Positions 17,723 to 26,762 of a stretch of DNA of 43,444 nt are shown here, piece after piece (position 1 is the stretch's first letter; each line of letters starts with the position of its first letter). The DNA is from Chloroflexota bacterium (GTDB lineage Bacteria; Chloroflexota; Limnocylindria; Limnocylindrales; CSP1-4). Location: positions 1-43,444 of the forward strand of contig JANXWH010000190.1 in the NCBI GenBank assembly GCA_025351245.1, read 5' to 3'. A program made the position numbers and the translations under genes. The notes under the pieces were generated by a model. It was not told the origin of the DNA. It did not search any database and saw only the letters and a program-made list of their open reading frames with translations.

Positions 17723-17959
17723 TTATTCGGCGAGCCAGCCCGCGATGTCGGCCGCCGACGGGATTCGTCCGGCGCTGACCACCCGGCCGTCGATCACGAG
17801 GCCCGGCGTCGACAGGACCCCGCGGGCCGCGATCTCGCGATAGTCGGTGACGTGGTGGATCTCCGCCTCCACGCCGGCGATTGCCAGCGCCTCTCGGGCA
17901 TTCGCCTCGACACGACGACAGTTTGCGCAACCCGGCCCCAGCACTTCGACGACCTTCAT
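17723..17959 (-). CDS. thioredoxin-like small redox protein (TM0996/MTH895 type)
   Basis: MKVVEVLGPGCANCRRVEANAREAL...VLSTPGLVIDGRVVSAGRIPS; CxxC CANC and cis-Pro. Confidence 0.9.
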   Translation of the reverse strand: MKVVEVLGPGCANCRRVEANAREALAIAGVEAEIHHVTDYREIAARGVLSTPGLVIDGRVVSAGRIPSAADIAGWLAE

Positions 17960-17972
17960 GGTGTGAACCTCC

Positions 17973-19019
17973 TCAGATTCCGAGCGCGTTGAACAGGAAG
18001 CCGACGGTGAGGATGCCGGCCACGACGATACTGGCGAACACGGCGATCAGGCGGAGCTGCATGACCCGGCGGAGGATCACGAACTCGGGCAGGCTGATCG
18101 CGACGATCGCCATCATGAAGGCGAGGGTGGTCCCCAGCGGCATGCCCTTGCCAAGGAGTGCCTCCACGATCGGGATCGTGCCCGCGGCATTCGAGTAGAG
18201 CGGGATCGCGATCGCCACGACGATCGGGACCGCGAACGGGTTCTCGCGCCCGCCCATCTGAGCGACGAGCTCGGTCGGGACGAAGCCGTGGATGAACGCC
18301 CCGATCCCGATCCCGATGATCACGTAGAGCAGGACCCTGCGGACGAGGTCCTGCGTGGACGTCCAGGCGTCGCGCATGCGCTGCTCGACCGAGAGCCGGA
18401 GGTCGAGCGAGGTGGCGCCGCCCCCCGCCCGGACGGCGAGGACCCACGGCTCGATCCATTTCTCGAGCGGCAGGCGGCCGAGCACGAGCCCGCCAACGAT
18501 CGCGACGGCCAGTCCGGCCGCCATGTAGAGGATCGCGATCCCCGGTCCGAAGAGGCCCCAGAGCAGGACGAGGGCAACCTCGTTGACCATCGGGCTGCTG
18601 ATCAGGAACGCGAAGGTGACGCCAAGCGGGATCCCAGCCTCCACGAAGCCGATGAACAGCGGCACCGCCGAGCACGAGCAGAACGGCGTGACGATCCCGA
18701 ACGCGGCCGCCCCGACGGTCGCCGGGAGCGTGCCGCGACCGGCCAGCGCGGCCCGCATCCGCTCGGGCGGGAAGTAGCTCCGCAGGAAGGAGACCGCGGT
18801 CATGATGCCCAGGAGCAGGAGCAGGACCTTCGGAACGTCGAGGAAGAAGAACGCGACCGCGTCACCGAAGTGCGATCCCCGCTCGAGCCCCAGCAGCTCG
18901 TAGGCGGCCCAGTTCGCCAGCGGCAGGTTCGCGAACCACGCCCCGAGCCACGCGACGACCACGACCGGCGCGACGGCGCGGAACGGGACGTGGGCGCGGC
19001 GCACCGGGAGGGCCATCAT
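17973..19019 (-). CDS. arsP: permease, DUF318 / ArsP family (organoarsenical efflux type)
   Basis: GIVTPFCSCSAVPLFIGFVEAGIPLGVTFAFLISSPMVNEVALVLLWGLFG; CSCS motif typical of the family. Confidence 0.85.
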   Translation of the reverse strand: MMALPVRRAHVPFRAVAPVVVVAWLGAWFANLPLANWAAYELLGLERGSHFGDAVAFFFLDVPKVLLLLLGIMTAVSFLRSYFPPERMRAALAGRGTLPATVGAAAFGIVTPFCSCSAVPLFIGFVEAGIPLGVTFAFLISSPMVNEVALVLLWGLFGPGIAILYMAAGLAVAIVGGLVLGRLPLEKWIEPWVLAVRAGGGATSLDLRLSVEQRMRDAWTSTQDLVRRVLLYVIIGIGIGAFIHGFVPTELVAQMGGRENPFAVPIVVAIAIPLYSNAAGTIPIVEALLGKGMPLGTTLAFMMAIVAISLPEFVILRRVMQLRLIAVFASIVVAGILTVGFLFNALGI

Positions 19020-19345
19020 CCGAGGATCTCCGCGACGGCGGAGGAGGCGGCGGCGCAGGCCGCGTCGTCGCGCTCGTAGTAGACGCGGCGCCCGTCGGCG
19101 GGCGCTCGGCTCACGCGTACCAGTCCCGCGTCGCGGAGCCGAGCAAGGTGGTTGCTTACGTTGTTCTGGCGCTCGCCCAAGGCTTCGGCCAGCTCACACA
19201 CGCAATGGGGGCCGCCGCGGAGCATCGCGAGGATGCCCGCACGCGTGGGGTCGGCGATGAGGGCCGCGGTCGCCGCCCCGTCCCGGACGTCGGGGGGGCG
19301 GAGATCCATGCGCAGGTCCTGCAGGACCGACAGCTCAATCGGCAC
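19016..19345 (-). CDS. arsR: ArsR family metalloregulator
   Basis: IADPTRAGILAMLRGGPHCVCELAEALGERQNNVSNHLARLRDAGLV; CVC motif; GTG start with GGAGG SD; ATGA overlap with arsP. Confidence 0.92.
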   Translation of the reverse strand: MPIELSVLQDLRMDLRPPDVRDGAATAALIADPTRAGILAMLRGGPHCVCELAEALGERQNNVSNHLARLRDAGLVRVSRAPADGRRVYYERDDAACAAASSAVAEILG

Positions 19346-19390
19346 GGGACACCTCCTGCGGGGCGTAGGCGAGGCAGGCCGGGGTGCTGA

Positions 19391-19427
19391 TGTTGACGAG
19401 CGCCACAACGAGAAGCATCAGTCAACA
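19391..19427. promoter_or_regulatory. candidate arsR operator/promoter: TGTTGAC-N23-GTCAACA inverted repeat
   Basis: perfect 7-bp arms about 46 bp upstream of the arsR start. Confidence 0.35.
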
Positions 19428-19631
19428 CTGTGTCATCTGGGCCTGAGACGTCGCACGTGCCGGAGGGCGCATCCCACGGGGTCATTCGGCCCCCGCGCCC
19501 GACCAGCATCGTGATGGCGTCTCGCTGCGGCGGAAGGTCGGCCCGACGTAGATCGCCGGCGCCGCCCCCAACCCGACCGCTCCCGATGCTGCGCACCGAT
19601 CGTGCGCGGGAGAAGAGCCGTCCGCCACGCC

Positions 19632-19675
19632 GTTAACAGAACGTTGAAGGGCCGGCAACGGCGGGTTGACGCACG
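19632..19675 (+). promoter_or_regulatory. candidate PHO box: four consecutive 11-nt direct-repeat units upstream of pstS
   Basis: GTTAACAGAAC GTTGAAGGGCC GGCAACGGCGG GTTGACGCACG, exact 11-nt spacing. Confidence 0.55.
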
Positions 19676-19768
19676 AACCCCATGTTCAGCGTGCCAATCG
19701 AACGATTTGGCTGCACGATGACGCCCGACCGTGGGCGCTCGGCGGCTACGCACGGAGGACCACCCCAC

Positions 19769-20914
19769 GTGATCATCACCTCCCCCGGGCGGCTCAGTGC
19801 GCTCGCGCTCGCGGCAGCCTTCGCCGTTGGCGCCTGCTCCGGAAGCGCCAGCCCCTCGCCGGCGGCAAGCACCGCGCCTGGTGCGTCCGCGGCCGCCAGC
19901 CCGGGCTTGGGCGGCCCCGCGGCGCCGTCGGGCGACGTCTCGCTCGCCGGTGCCGGCGCCACCTTCCCCGGGCCCCTGTACCAGGTCTGGGTCGAGAAGT
20001 ACGCGGCCGCCCACCCCAACGTCAAGATCGACTACCAGGCCATCGGGTCGGGCGGCGGGATCAAGAACATCACCGCCCAGACCGTCGCCTTCGGCGCCTC
20101 GGACGCGACCATGAAGGACGCCGAGATCGCCGCCCTGCCGGCCGGCACGAAGATCCTGCACATCCCGACGGCCCTGGGCGCGGTCGTCTTCATCTACAAC
20201 CTGCCCGGGGTCACCGAGCTGAACCTCGACGGGCCCACGGCCGCCGACATCTTCCTCGGGACCATCAAGAAGTGGAACGACCCGAAGATCGCGGCGCTCA
20301 ACAGCAGCGCGACCCTGCCGGGCGCGGACATCGTCGTGGTCCATCGGTCCGACGGCTCGGGCACCACGAATGCGTTCACCACGTACCTCGGCGCCGTCAG
20401 TGACGGCTGGAAGAACGGGCCCGGCGTGGGCAAGGAAGTCAACTGGCCGACCGGGATCGGCGCCAAGGGCAACGACGGCGTCGCCGGCGGCGTCAAGCAG
20501 ACGCCGGGCGCCATCGGCTACGTCGAGCTCAACTACGCGACCCAGGCGGCGCTCGCCACCGCGAAGCTGAAGAACGCGGACGGCGCGTTCGTCGCCGCAT
20601 CCGTCGACGGCGTGACCGCGGCCGCGGACGCCTCCGTGGCCACCTTCCCGGCGGACTTCCGGGCCGCTCCCATCATCAACGGCGCCGGGGCCGCGACATA
20701 TCCCATCGCCGCGTACACGTACCTCCTCGTCTACGCCGACCAGAAGGACCAGGTGAAGGGCCAGGCCCTCGTCTCGTTTGTCTACTGGGCCCTCACCGAC
20801 GGCCAGGCCGACGAGGCCGGGCTGGGCTACGCGCCGCTCCCGAAGGCCGTCCAGGACAAGGCGCTCGCCGAGCTGCACACCATCACCTCGGGCGGTACGC
20901 CGATCTGGCCGTAG
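19769..20914 (+). CDS. pstS: phosphate ABC transporter substrate-binding lipoprotein
   Basis: lipobox VGACSG, SLAGAGATFPGPLYQVWVEKYA...IGSGGGIKNITAQTVAFGASDATM; GTG start with GGAGG SD. Confidence 0.96.
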   Translation: MIITSPGRLSALALAAAFAVGACSGSASPSPAASTAPGASAAASPGLGGPAAPSGDVSLAGAGATFPGPLYQVWVEKYAAAHPNVKIDYQAIGSGGGIKNITAQTVAFGASDATMKDAEIAALPAGTKILHIPTALGAVVFIYNLPGVTELNLDGPTAADIFLGTIKKWNDPKIAALNSSATLPGADIVVVHRSDGSGTTNAFTTYLGAVSDGWKNGPGVGKEVNWPTGIGAKGNDGVAGGVKQTPGAIGYVELNYATQAALATAKLKNADGAFVAASVDGVTAAADASVATFPADFRAAPIINGAGAATYPIAAYTYLLVYADQKDQVKGQALVSFVYWALTDGQADEAGLGYAPLPKAVQDKALAELHTITSGGTPIWP

Positions 20915-20916
20915 CC

Positions 20917-20952
20917 GCCACGCGGGCCACGCGGGCCACGCGGGCCTCGCGC
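20917..20952 (+). repeat. 9-bp tandem repeat (GCCACGCGG x3 plus degenerate GCCTCGCGC)
   Basis: read directly, begins 2 nt after the pstS stop. Confidence 0.9.
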
Positions 20953-20964
20953 TCCTCCTCCTCC

Positions 20965-20990
20965 CAGGGTCGACCCTGCTGCACCGCAGC
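20965..20990 (+). promoter_or_regulatory. palindrome and hairpin in pstS-pstC spacer
   Basis: CAGGGTCGACCCTG (14-bp perfect palindrome, 20965-20978) immediately followed by GCTGC-ACC-GCAGC (20978-20990). Confidence 0.55.
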
Positions 20991-21086
20991 GGGGCTGGCC
21001 CATCTCCCGCTCCGCCGCGGCTCGTGCGATACCCTCACCCTGACTCCTCGACCAGCCATCCGAACCTCACGAAGGATCGCCGCGCG

Positions 21087-22040
21087 ATGACGACCCTCGC
21101 CCCCATCGGCCGACTTCGCGGCCGGACCGCGACCCGACGGGCGGATGTCGTGTTCCGCGGCAGCACCCGCGTCTTCGGCGGGGCCGTGATCGCCACACTC
21201 GGGGTGGTCGCCGCGGTGCTCGTCGTGTCGTCGGCACCCGCCTGGACACGGTTCGGGGTGGACCTGATCACGCAGACCACGTGGGACCCAGTCCGTGACG
21301 TCTACGGCGCGCTGCCGTTCATCGTCGGGACGCTCTACGCCGCCGCGATCGCCCTGCTCATCGCGACGCCGATCGGGGTCCTCACCGCAATCTTCCTGTC
21401 CGAGTTCGCGCCGCGGCGGGTTGCGATCCCGCTCACGTTCACGATCGAGCTGCTGGCGGCGATCCCCAGCGTCGTGATCGGCCTGTGGGGCATCTTCGTG
21501 CTCAGCCCGTTCCTCCGCGACACCGTCGACTCCTGGCTCATCGCGACGCTCGGCTGGCTCCCCTTCTTCCGTGGCCCCAGCTTCGGGGTGGGCCTTGGCG
21601 CAGCGGGGGTGATCCTCGCGATCATGATCCTGCCGACGATCGTCTCGATCTCGCGCGAGGTGCTGAGCTCCGTCCCGAACAGCCAGCGCGAGGCGATGTT
21701 CGGCCTGGGCGCGACACGCTGGGAGGTCGCGGTCAAGGCCGTGCTTCCGTACGCACGCTCCGGGGTGGTCGGCGCCGCGATCCTGGGCCTCGGGCGCGCG
21801 CTGGGCGAGACGATGGCCGTCACGATGGTGATCGGCAACGGCCAGGACATCCCGGTATCGATCTTCGACCAGGCCCAGACCATCGCGTCCAAGATCGCGG
21901 TCACGTTCAACGAGGCGAGCGGCGGGTTCCAGACGCAGTCGCTCGTCGCGATCGGCCTGATCCTCCTCGTCATGACGCTGCTGCTCAACGTCGCCGCGCG
22001 CCTCCTGGTCTCGCGCGCGCAGCGCGGGCCCATTCGATGA
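21087..22040 (+). CDS. pstC: phosphate ABC transporter permease PstC
   Basis: [35 protein letters not shown]...[33 protein letters not shown]. Confidence 0.96.
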   Translation: MTTLAPIGRLRGRTATRRADVVFRGSTRVFGGAVIATLGVVAAVLVVSSAPAWTRFGVDLITQTTWDPVRDVYGALPFIVGTLYAAAIALLIATPIGVLTAIFLSEFAPRRVAIPLTFTIELLAAIPSVVIGLWGIFVLSPFLRDTVDSWLIATLGWLPFFRGPSFGVGLGAAGVILAIMILPTIVSISREVLSSVPNSQREAMFGLGATRWEVAVKAVLPYARSGVVGAAILGLGRALGETMAVTMVIGNGQDIPVSIFDQAQTIASKIAVTFNEASGGFQTQSLVAIGLILLVMTLLLNVAARLLVSRAQRGPIR

Positions 22041-22936
22041 GCGCAACGCCGGGCACGCTGGCCGGGTCGCGCGCGCCGTTCGCGGAGCGCCTTGCGGCGG
22101 TGCGCGGCTCGCGCCGTCGGGTCGTCGACCGGGTGATGCGGACGGTCGCCCTCGCCGCGGCGCTCGTCTGCGTGCTCCCCCTGGCCGCGATCCTGCTCTT
22201 CGTCGTCATCAAGGGCGCCGCGGCGTTGAACCTGGACCTGCTCACGAAGCCCCCGAAGGCGCTCGGGACGGGCGGCGGCGCCCTCAACGCGATTCTCGGC
22301 TCGCTCCAGATGGTGGCCGTGGCCGCGCTCGTCGCGGTCCCCGTCGGCATCCTCGGCGGCGTCTACGTCAGCGAGTTCGCGAGCCGCCGGTCCGCCCGCG
22401 CCGTCCGTTTCGCGGCCGACGTCATGGTCGGGGTCCCGTCGATCCTCATCGGCATCGTGGCGTACACGCTCCTCGTCGTGCCGTTCAAGCAGTTCAATGC
22501 GGCCGCGGGCAGCGTCGCGCTCGCGCTCATCATGGTCCCGGTCATCGTGCGAACGACCGAGGAGATTCTGCGACTCGTACCGCACGAGATCCGGGAGGCC
22601 GGCCTCGCCCTCGGCGTGCCGACCTGGCGGGTTGTGCTGTCCGTGGTCCTGCCGGCCGGGCGGACCGGCGTCCTGACCGGCGTCATGCTCGCCGTTGCCC
22701 GCGCCGCCGGCGAGACGGCGCCCCTCCTCTTCACGGCGCTTGGGTCGCGCCTGGTCAACGTCGGCCAGTTCGGCCAGCCGATGGACGCCCTCCCGCTTTT
22801 CATCTACAACGGGGCGCGCCAACCGATCGCGGCCCTCAACGACCAGGCATGGGGCGCCGCCCTGCTCCTGCTGCTGTTCGTCCTGGGAGTCAACGTCGCC
22901 GTCCGGGCTCGTTCATGGGGTCGTCGGGCCGGATGA
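22037..22936 (+). CDS. pstA: phosphate ABC transporter permease PstA
   Basis: [34 protein letters not shown]...[41 protein letters not shown] overlap. Confidence 0.96.
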   Translation: MSATPGTLAGSRAPFAERLAAVRGSRRRVVDRVMRTVALAAALVCVLPLAAILLFVVIKGAAALNLDLLTKPPKALGTGGGALNAILGSLQMVAVAALVAVPVGILGGVYVSEFASRRSARAVRFAADVMVGVPSILIGIVAYTLLVVPFKQFNAAAGSVALALIMVPVIVRTTEEILRLVPHEIREAGLALGVPTWRVVLSVVLPAGRTGVLTGVMLAVARAAGETAPLLFTALGSRLVNVGQFGQPMDALPLFIYNGARQPIAALNDQAWGAALLLLLFVLGVNVAVRARSWGRRAG

Positions 22937-23835
22937 TGGAGGAGAAGATGGCGACCGAGATCCGCCCCGGGGCGGACCTGCCCGCCGTGCCGACCCGGCC
23001 CACGATCGCGCCGACGTCGGGCCGGGTCCCGGCGGCCGCCCCCGACCCTGCGCCCGCCGCGCGGACCACGAAGATCGAGGCCCGCGACCTCAACCTCTAC
23101 TACGGCTCGTTCCGGGCCGTGCGCGACGTCACCATGGACATCCCCGCCAACAAGATCACCGCGATCATCGGCCCGTCCGGCTGTGGCAAGAGCACGTTCC
23201 TGCGCGCGTTCAACCGGATGCACGAGCTGGCCCAGGGGGCGCGGATGGAGGGCCGCATCCTGCTCGACGGGGTCGACATCTACGACCGCAGCGTGGACGC
23301 GGTGGACCTCCGGCGGCTTGTCGGGATGGTCTTCCAGCGCCCCAACCCGTTCCCCACGATGTCCATCTACGAGAACGTCTCGGCGGGCCTCCGCCTCGGG
23401 GGCGGGCACAAGCCGACGAACCTGGACGCGATCGTGGAGGACTGCCTGACCCGGGCGGCACTCTGGGACGAGGTCAAGGACCACCTGGGCGACCCCGGGA
23501 CCTCCCTGTCGGGCGGCCAGCAGCAGCGCCTGTGCATCGCGCGCGCGCTCGCGGTGGACCCGGAGGTCATCCTGATGGACGAGCCCGCGTCCGCGCTCGA
23601 CCCGATCGCGACGCTCCGGATCGAGGAGCTGATGCTGGAGCTCCGCGGCAGCTACACGATCGTGATCGTGACGCACAACATGCAGCAGGCGTCCCGGGTG
23701 AGCGACCAGACCGCGTTCTTCTCGATGGGCGAGGATCGTGCGGGCTACCTCGTCGAGATGGGACAGACGGCCACGATCTTCACCAACCCTCGGGAACAAC
23801 TGACCGAGGACTACATCTCGGGCCGGTTCGGCTGA
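22933..23835 (+). CDS. pstB: phosphate ABC transporter ATP-binding protein PstB
   Basis: [22 protein letters not shown]...[17 protein letters not shown]...[15 protein letters not shown]...[13 protein letters not shown] overlap. Confidence 0.97.
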   Translation: MMEEKMATEIRPGADLPAVPTRPTIAPTSGRVPAAAPDPAPAARTTKIEARDLNLYYGSFRAVRDVTMDIPANKITAIIGPSGCGKSTFLRAFNRMHELAQGARMEGRILLDGVDIYDRSVDAVDLRRLVGMVFQRPNPFPTMSIYENVSAGLRLGGGHKPTNLDAIVEDCLTRAALWDEVKDHLGDPGTSLSGGQQQRLCIARALAVDPEVILMDEPASALDPIATLRIEELMLELRGSYTIVIVTHNMQQASRVSDQTAFFSMGEDRAGYLVEMGQTATIFTNPREQLTEDYISGRFG

Positions 23836-23852
23836 GCGGCGCGGAGGAATCC

Positions 23853-24578
23853 ATGGAACACGATCGGACAATCGAGATCCTCGCCCGTGGCGAGGGGGAC
23901 ATCCGCGCGCCGACGCATTCCGTTCCGCGTGCCTCGCTCGACCGCGAAGAGCGGATCATCAAGGAGACACTCCTCCGGATGGCCAGCCTCATCGAGGAGC
24001 GCATCCGCCTGACAGTCGAAGCGCTGGAAACCCACGACGCTGCCCTGGCGCTGACCGTGATCGAGGGCGACGCCGAGATCAACGCGATGCAGGCCGAGGC
24101 GCTCGACCACATCATCCGGACGATCGCGACCCAGGCGCCGGTCGCGCGCGACCTGCGCTTCCTGTTGACCCTCAACCACATCGCCTACGAGCTGGAACGG
24201 ATCGGCGACTCGATCGCGAACGTCGCCAAGCGCGTCCGGGACGTGGCCCCCCACGCACCCCTTGCCGAATACGTCGGGATCCCCGAGATGGGGCGCCTGG
24301 CCGCGCGGATCCTCGCCGACGTCGGGCGTGCGCTCGTGGATTCGGACGTGAGCGTCGCGCGCGCGGTCGCCAGGCAGGATGACGCGATCGACGCCCACTA
24401 CCATCGCGCCACGGACGAGCTGATCCGCCTGGGACAGGCGGATCCGGCGAACGTCGAGCGGGCCGCCCGCCTGCTGATCGCGGCCCACTACCTCGAGCGG
24501 ATTGGTGACAGGGTCACGAACATCGCCGAGGATGTCGTCTTCCTGGCCACGGGCGAGCACGAGGACCTGAACCCATGA
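23853..24578 (+). CDS. phoU: phosphate signalling complex protein PhoU
   Basis: LDHIIRTIATQAPVARDLRFLLTLNHIAYELERIGDSIANVAKR...ARLLIAAHYLERIGDRVTNIAEDVVFLATGE. Confidence 0.95.
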   Translation: MEHDRTIEILARGEGDIRAPTHSVPRASLDREERIIKETLLRMASLIEERIRLTVEALETHDAALALTVIEGDAEINAMQAEALDHIIRTIATQAPVARDLRFLLTLNHIAYELERIGDSIANVAKRVRDVAPHAPLAEYVGIPEMGRLAARILADVGRALVDSDVSVARAVARQDDAIDAHYHRATDELIRLGQADPANVERAARLLIAAHYLERIGDRVTNIAEDVVFLATGEHEDLNP

Positions 24579-25048
24579 GCGACCCGCGGCCGCGCATTCG
24601 CGTCCTGTTCGTCTGCACCGGCAACGCCGCCCGGAGCCAGATGGCCGAGGCGATCCTCGGCCGCATCGGCGAGCCCGATTTCGACGTCCGCTCTGCCGGC
24701 ACTCACCCCGGAGGCGTCCATCCGTTCACGATCCGGACGCTCTCTGAGATCGGCATCGACTGGTCCGGGGCACGCTCGAAGTCCGTCATCGAATACCTCG
24801 ACGAGCCCTTCGATTACGTGATCACCGTCTGCGACCAGGCGCGCGAGGCGTGCCCGGTCTTTCCCGGGGAGCACGAGTCGATCCACTGGGGATTCGACGA
24901 TCCGGCAGCGGCCCAGGGGACGGACGCCGAGCGACTCGCCGTTTTCCGGCGCGTGATGGGCGAGATCAGCATCCGGATCAAGCCGTTCCTGGCGGTCGCC
25001 CGCCGGGCCTACGGCCGTGGGCCGGCGCCGACCGGCCGGGAGGCATGA
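24575..25048 (+). CDS. arsC: thioredoxin-coupled arsenate reductase (LMW-PTPase fold)
   Basis: VLFVCTGNAARSQMAEA (CX5R), VCDQAREACPVFPGEHESIHWGFDDPAAAQGT (C-x6-C redox pair); ATGA overlap with phoU. Confidence 0.9.
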   Translation: MSDPRPRIRVLFVCTGNAARSQMAEAILGRIGEPDFDVRSAGTHPGGVHPFTIRTLSEIGIDWSGARSKSVIEYLDEPFDYVITVCDQAREACPVFPGEHESIHWGFDDPAAAQGTDAERLAVFRRVMGEISIRIKPFLAVARRAYGRGPAPTGREA

Positions 25049-25527
25049 CCGTGGAGCTGGGGCTCCTCCGCCATGCGCATGCCGGCGACCCCGCCACGTG
25101 GGATCGGCCCGACGACCTCCGGCCGTTGACGAACAAGGGGCGCCAGCAGGCAGAGCGGCTCGGCCGCTTCCTCGCCGCGGCCGGATTCGCCCCGGATGCG
25201 GTGCTCACGTCGCCCCGCGTCCGTGCCCGCGAGACGGCCGAGCTCGTGGCCGACAGCCTGGGCGTGCCCGTCCGGATCGATCCGCGGCTCGGCGGCTTCC
25301 TCGACCTGGCGACGGTAGAGGCGATCCTCGAGGACGCGGGGAGGCCGGCCCGGCCGGTCCTCGTGGGTCACGACCCGGACTTCAGCGACCTCCTGGTCTC
25401 GCTCACCGGCTCGCCGGGCCTCCGGATGCGGAAGGGGGCGTTCGCGCTGCTGGACGTGGAGCGGCCGCTGACCCCCGCCTCCGCGGAGCTGCGCTGGCTG
25501 GTCCCGCCGGACCTCCTGCGGCGATAG
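25045..25527 (+). CDS. sixA: SixA-type phosphohistidine phosphatase
   Basis: LGLLRHAHAGDPATW...RPLTNKGRQQAERLGRFL...VLTSPRVRARETAEL...VLVGHDPDFSDLL; ATGA overlap with arsC. Confidence 0.9.
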   Translation: MTVELGLLRHAHAGDPATWDRPDDLRPLTNKGRQQAERLGRFLAAAGFAPDAVLTSPRVRARETAELVADSLGVPVRIDPRLGGFLDLATVEAILEDAGRPARPVLVGHDPDFSDLLVSLTGSPGLRMRKGAFALLDVERPLTPASAELRWLVPPDLLRR

Positions 25528-25736
25528 CCGCGCCGCCCAGGGCGACGGCTGGCGGGCGTGAGCGTGTGCACCCGGTGAGCACTGCGACCGGCGAGGATGC
25601 ACGGAGCGGCTCCGGCGTGCGCCCGGTGACCAGAACAACCGATCAGCGGCCACTCGGCGCATCCCGTGACACAACATCGCTGCCTGCCGGATCGCCGGCG
25701 GCCAGAGCGCCCACCCGGTGCACACGCGGGTCGCGT

Positions 25737-25810
25737 CGCGTCGGGTCGCGCCGGGTGCTGCCGCGCCGCGTCGGGTCGCGCCGCGTCGGGTCGCGCCGGG
25801 TGCTGCCGCG
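25737..25810 (+). repeat. pentanucleotide-based (YCGSG) repeat with an exact 29-bp unit duplicated at 45-bp spacing
   Basis: CGCGTCGGGTCGCGCCGGGTGCTGCCGCG at 25737-25765 and 25782-25810. Confidence 0.9.
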
Positions 25811-25877
25811 TATCCTCCGTGGACCGACTGATCGCCGCGCTCGACGGGCCCGCGATCGCGGCCACGGGAGCCATCTG

Positions 25878-26762
25878 ATGACCAACCAGCTCCGCGCCGA
25901 CGTGCGCGACCACTACGCTCGTGCCGCGCTCAACGTCCTCGAGGGGCCGGGCTGCTGCGGCGGCGACGCGTCCAGGGACCCGGTTTTCGGCCCCGGCCTC
26001 TACACGCCGGACGAGCTCGGGCCACTTCCCGCCGACGCGGTCGCGGCCAGCCTCGGCTGCGGCAACCCCACCGCGGTCGCGGATCTCCGGCCCGGCGAGA
26101 CGGTCCTCGACCTCGGGTCCGGCGGCGGGATCGACGTGCTCATCGCCGCGCGGCGCGTGGCGCCGGGCGGAATGGCCTACGGGCTGGACATGACCGACGA
26201 GATGCTGACCCTGGCTCGCCGGAACGCGGCGGAGGCCGGCGTCGAGAACGCGAGGTTCGTCAAGGGCGAGATCGAGGCGGTCCCGCTCCCCGACGCGTCG
26301 GTCGACGTCGTGATCAGCAACTGCGTGATCAACCTCTCCACGGAGAAGCCGCGCGTCTTCGCCGAGATCGCGCGCGTGCTCCGGCCGGGCGGGCGCCTGG
26401 GCGTGAGCGATGTCGTGGCCGACGACGACCTGTCGCCGGCCGATCGCGCCGAGCGGGGGGATTTCGCGGGCTGCATCGCGGGGGCGCTTTCGTTCGGCGA
26501 GTACGCCGCCGGGCTCGCGGAGGCGGGCCTGGGCGAGATTCGCCTGACGCCGACGCACGCCGTGGCTGACGGACTCTACGGGGCGATCGTCGCGGCGATC
26601 AGGCCGGCCGCCGGTCCGGGTGCGTCGCCGCGGGACGCCGCCGCGGCTGCCGGCGCGGGCCTCCGCGCGGCGCGGGCCCTGCCGCCAGCCGGTGGCGTGA
26701 TCCTCGGCGAGGGCCCGACGGGCGCCGATCCGTGCTGCGGGTCGGGGAGCTGCTGCGGATGA
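25878..26762 (+). CDS. arsM: arsenite S-adenosylmethionine methyltransferase
   Basis: VRDHYARAALNVLEGPGCCGG...SLGCGNPTAVADLRPGETVLDLGSGGGIDVLIAARRV...VVISNCVINLSTEKPRVFAEIARVLRPGGRLGVSDVV; C-terminal CCGSGSCCG. Confidence 0.95.
   Translation: MTNQLRADVRDHYARAALNVLEGPGCCGGDASRDPVFGPGLYTPDELGPLPADAVAASLGCGNPTAVADLRPGETVLDLGSGGGIDVLIAARRVAPGGMAYGLDMTDEMLTLARRNAAEAGVENARFVKGEIEAVPLPDASVDVVISNCVINLSTEKPRVFAEIARVLRPGGRLGVSDVVADDDLSPADRAERGDFAGCIAGALSFGEYAAGLAEAGLGEIRLTPTHAVADGLYGAIVAAIRPAAGPGASPRDAAAAAGAGLRAARALPPAGGVILGEGPTGADPCCGSGSCCG

Noticed and set aside
25737-25810. Possible CRISPR-like direct repeat
   Set aside because: Only two copies of the 29-mer, spacer is itself repeat-derived, no cas genes nearby
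25850-25861. CCGCGATCGCGG palindrome (contains GCGATCGC) ahead of arsM
   Set aside because: Such octamers arise by chance in this GC content; single copy, no supporting context
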